A stretch of 64,000 bases of DNA from Echiichthys vipera (lineage: Eukaryota > Chordata > Actinopteri > Perciformes > Trachinidae). The position numbers and the translations under genes were made by a program. The stretch spans positions 18,369,853 through 18,433,852 of the forward strand of contig OY829657.1 of assembly GCA_963691815.1 (NCBI GenBank). The letters are read 5' to 3'. This document shows, one piece after another, positions 63,301 through 64,000 of the stretch. Positions within the stretch are counted from its first letter, which is position 1. Every line of letters begins with the position of its first letter. Below the pieces are notes generated by a model, which saw only the letters and a list, made by a program, of their open reading frames with translations, had not been told where the DNA came from and ran no database searches.

Positions 63301-63912
63301 GAATCGCTACCGTAAGAAAGATTTTAATAATTTCTTGTCGTTGATTAACATCCACCTTGTGAATGCAGCTTTCTGTATTTTAACAGACCCCTCATCCACA
63401 GTCACACAGGAGCAAATATGTGTACTTGTAGAGAGATGTGCCTTTAAAGTTCCAAATCTCCTCACTCTATCTGCCCTTGCAGTGGCAATGAGTTGACTGC
63501 TGGGGCAGGTTTAAAGTTGATTTCCTTTAAACATATTTTTCTGCACCCTGGAGTTCCTCTATGAATGATAATAGTAATAACTTCTTCAGAATAAATAAAA
63601 TAAAGATTCCATCTTGGGTGGGAGCCAGAGTGTTAGGTTGACTGTGTACATGAGAGGTAGTAAGTACATTTGAAAATTGACTGGGGATTTTGATTTATTA
63701 TGCAGAAAATACAACCGCAACTAAGTCTCTTTGGTGAAAACACTGACTGTTCCTCTGGCAGTGCATTGTCAGCTGTAACTGAAATGTACTCTTTTTCTCT
63801 TTGTGTTGTAGAGGAAACCACTGCAGTGGTTTCCCTGTTCCAGTACTGGATCACAGACATTCTTGCCATGCAAGGAGAGCAGAAGACAGGGCTTTCTACA
63901 ACAAACCCATGA
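57306..63912 (+). CDS. erich1: erich1, glutamate-rich protein 1 (6 exons, 339 aa)
   Basis: Joined exons 57306-57324, 58237-58377, 58541-58687, 60558-60974, 61694-61888 and 63812-63912 give 1,020 nt with no internal stop. All junctions are GT-AG and phase 1. The protein starts MAHRKE-VFQSKVLQRLYPAVP, as human ERICH1 starts MAAHRKHVFVEKVLQRLFPPVP. Other shared blocks are RRMYTVLPPPAGY (human RRLYTASGPPEGY) in exon 3, ISKNKKRKLKKK at residues 166-177 (identical in human), FLRTTLELY (human FLKSTQEMY) and the C-terminal FQYWITDIL (human FSYWITHIL). A Glu run at about 203-222 gives the name. Human ERICH1 is longer (443 aa, as I recall) because of a Glu-rich repeat array absent here. Lys/Arg-rich stretches (RRRKKRK, KKRKLKKKRHK) suggest a nuclear or nucleolar location; the function is not established. 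There is no signal peptide or membrane segment. Confidence 0.94.
57325..58236 (+). other. erich1: erich1 intron 1
   Basis: Phase-1 intron ending in tcttgtgtcacttag. Around 57560-57742 an acaataaagaagttctaatt then cta end looks like the 3' end of a short truncated LINE; the rest is AT-rich without recognisable content. A 156-codon open frame at 57684-58154 has no recognisable domain and lies in the intron, so it is treated as chance. Confidence 0.8.
58237..58377 (+). CDS. erich1: erich1 coding exon 2
   Basis: Encodes residues 7-53: VFQSKVLQRLYPAVPKLEKE then SPPCIVDALSKKPYVKRK and ASQQDTVI. It is 141 nt, a multiple of three. The acceptor is cacttag and the donor is atcg then gtgagt. Confidence 0.93.
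58541..58687 (+). CDS. erich1: erich1 coding exon 3
   Basis: Encodes residues 54-102: GDAEMTQSAANSGRRMYTVL, then PPPAGYKTDPKESI and TLPQLEHINSAEDPA. It is 147 nt. Intron 2 before it is only 163 bp. The acceptor is tgtctcag and the donor gctg then gtaagg. Confidence 0.93.
59140..59450 (+). repeat. Dispersed teleost repeat (cgattaat family), copy 2
   Basis: Blocks aatctgtcgattattttctc then gattaatcaattaattgttt, an aatattcacatttgagaaga block with gaatcagagaatttgg, and tcatttaatagttgacagca belong to a common teleost repeat also seen at 33455-33784. It lies in erich1 intron 3. Confidence 0.65.
60105..60225 (+). mobile_element. 3' fragment of the MITE at 62829
   Basis: Shares attaaagccatgtaaacatg then ttctagta, aaatacaagtatgaacctga and a final aaa.g..cataatat block with 62829-63250. 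It is truncated at its 5' side and lies in erich1 intron 3. Confidence 0.75.
60558..60974 (+). CDS. erich1: erich1 coding exon 4 (basic and Glu-rich)
   Basis: Encodes residues 103-241, the largest exon (417 nt). It has a basic stretch (MRKRRRKKRKP), then SKNKKRKLKKKRHKEKLLSM, then GLMPRAAALEFTYRKDEEQE with the Glu run, then EVSDFLRTTLELYMSD. The acceptor at 60556-60557 (cccacag) was chosen over one 2 bp downstream, which would hit a stop after about 10 codons. The donor is gatt then gtaagt. Confidence 0.93.
60975..61693 (+). other. erich1: erich1 intron 4
   Basis: 719 bp, phase 1. Contains a perfect 42-bp AT palindrome (61092-61133); otherwise AT-rich with nothing recognisable. Ends in cttgctcccccag. 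Confidence 0.85.
61092..61133 (+). repeat. Perfect 42-bp palindrome
   Basis: The segment from aataaatatatactatata to its mirror tatatagtatatatttatt is identical to its own reverse complement over all 42 bases. Confidence 0.95.
61694..61888 (+). CDS. erich1: erich1 coding exon 5
   Basis: Encodes residues 242-306: STRVDKLSLQSGTVDDLLSS, then GGKPTSVLKHLYSLKAFVQQ, then ETDKLKKALEEINN. It is 195 nt. The leucine-rich, helix-like pattern aligns with the human region SVSILYHMKTLLLLQDTERLKHAL in order and spacing. The donor is gcag then gtcagt. Confidence 0.92.
61889..63811 (+). other. erich1: erich1 intron 5
   Basis: 1,923 bp, phase 1, ending ctttttctctttgtgttgtag. Holds the MITE at 62829-63250. 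The rest, including open frames around 62.0-62.8 kb, shows no recognisable coding content. Confidence 0.85.
62829..63250 (+). mobile_element. MITE-like repeat in erich1 intron 5
   Basis: The left end ttaaggtcccatattgtaaa and the reverse complement of the right end (taagtgggacatattttgat) are imperfect inverted repeats. The last 80 bases match the fragment at 60105-60225. About 420 bp, no frame of its own. Confidence 0.65.
63812..63912 (+). CDS. erich1: erich1 terminal coding exon 6
   Basis: Encodes residues 307-339 (EETTAVVSLFQYWITDILAM then QGEQKTGLSTTNP) and a TGA stop at 63910-63912. FQYWITDIL matches the conserved ERICH1 C-terminus. The acceptor is gttgtag; the 3' UTR continues past the window and no poly-A signal is seen in the last 88 bases. 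Confidence 0.93.
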
Positions 63913-64000
63913 GAGATTGAGTCACGGTAACAGAGACTCACTTCAGAATGTTCTTGGAATTTTCTACTCATATACTGCTTTTCACAATGTTTGACTTCAT

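Overview
This is a stretch of a ray-finned (teleost, probably percomorph-type) fish nuclear genome. It has spliced genes with GT-AG introns, low coding density, long (TG)n/(CA)n microsatellites, and many dispersed repeats of kinds common in teleosts: a Tc1-like element, a Penelope-like element, L2/Rex1-type LINEs, MITEs and 'gcagcccta' repeats. There is no bacterial gene organisation, and almost all ORFs between 1 and 56 kb are chance frames or repeat remnants.

Two genes are supported. On the + strand, 57,306-63,912 holds the complete coding sequence of erich1 (glutamate-rich protein 1). It has six exons and 339 codons plus stop, and every intron is phase 1. On the - strand, two tiny coding exons (56,347-56,364 and 43,323-43,377) join in phase to give MSALKK followed by VLPGILKKHCCILPDRNT. 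The second block is nearly identical to the N-terminus I recall for the long form of human DLGAP2, a postsynaptic scaffold protein. I therefore read this as the 5' end of dlgap2, transcribed leftward out of the window. The two start codons lie 942 bp apart, head to head, as ERICH1 and DLGAP2 do on human 8p23.3, so 56.4-57.3 kb is probably a shared divergent promoter.

Layout: 1-43,322 is dlgap2 intron 2, with no further exon recognised. 43,323-43,377 is dlgap2 coding exon 2. 43,378-56,346 is dlgap2 intron 1, which contains a decayed L2-like LINE (51.5-54.6 kb, - strand) and an unidentified decayed protein-coding sequence (54.86-56.04 kb, + strand). 56,347-56,364 is the first coding exon and 56.4-57.3 kb is leader plus promoter. 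57.3-64 kb is erich1, with repeat copies in its introns.

The most informative repeat structure is at 28.9-30.4 kb. A Penelope-like element is split by a 449-bp DNA transposon with long terminal inverted repeats, an imperfect 7-bp target duplication and an internal RecQ-helicase-like gene fragment. Removing the insert and one target copy restores the Penelope reading frame. Family names for repeats come from memory of teleost repeats and were not checked against a library.
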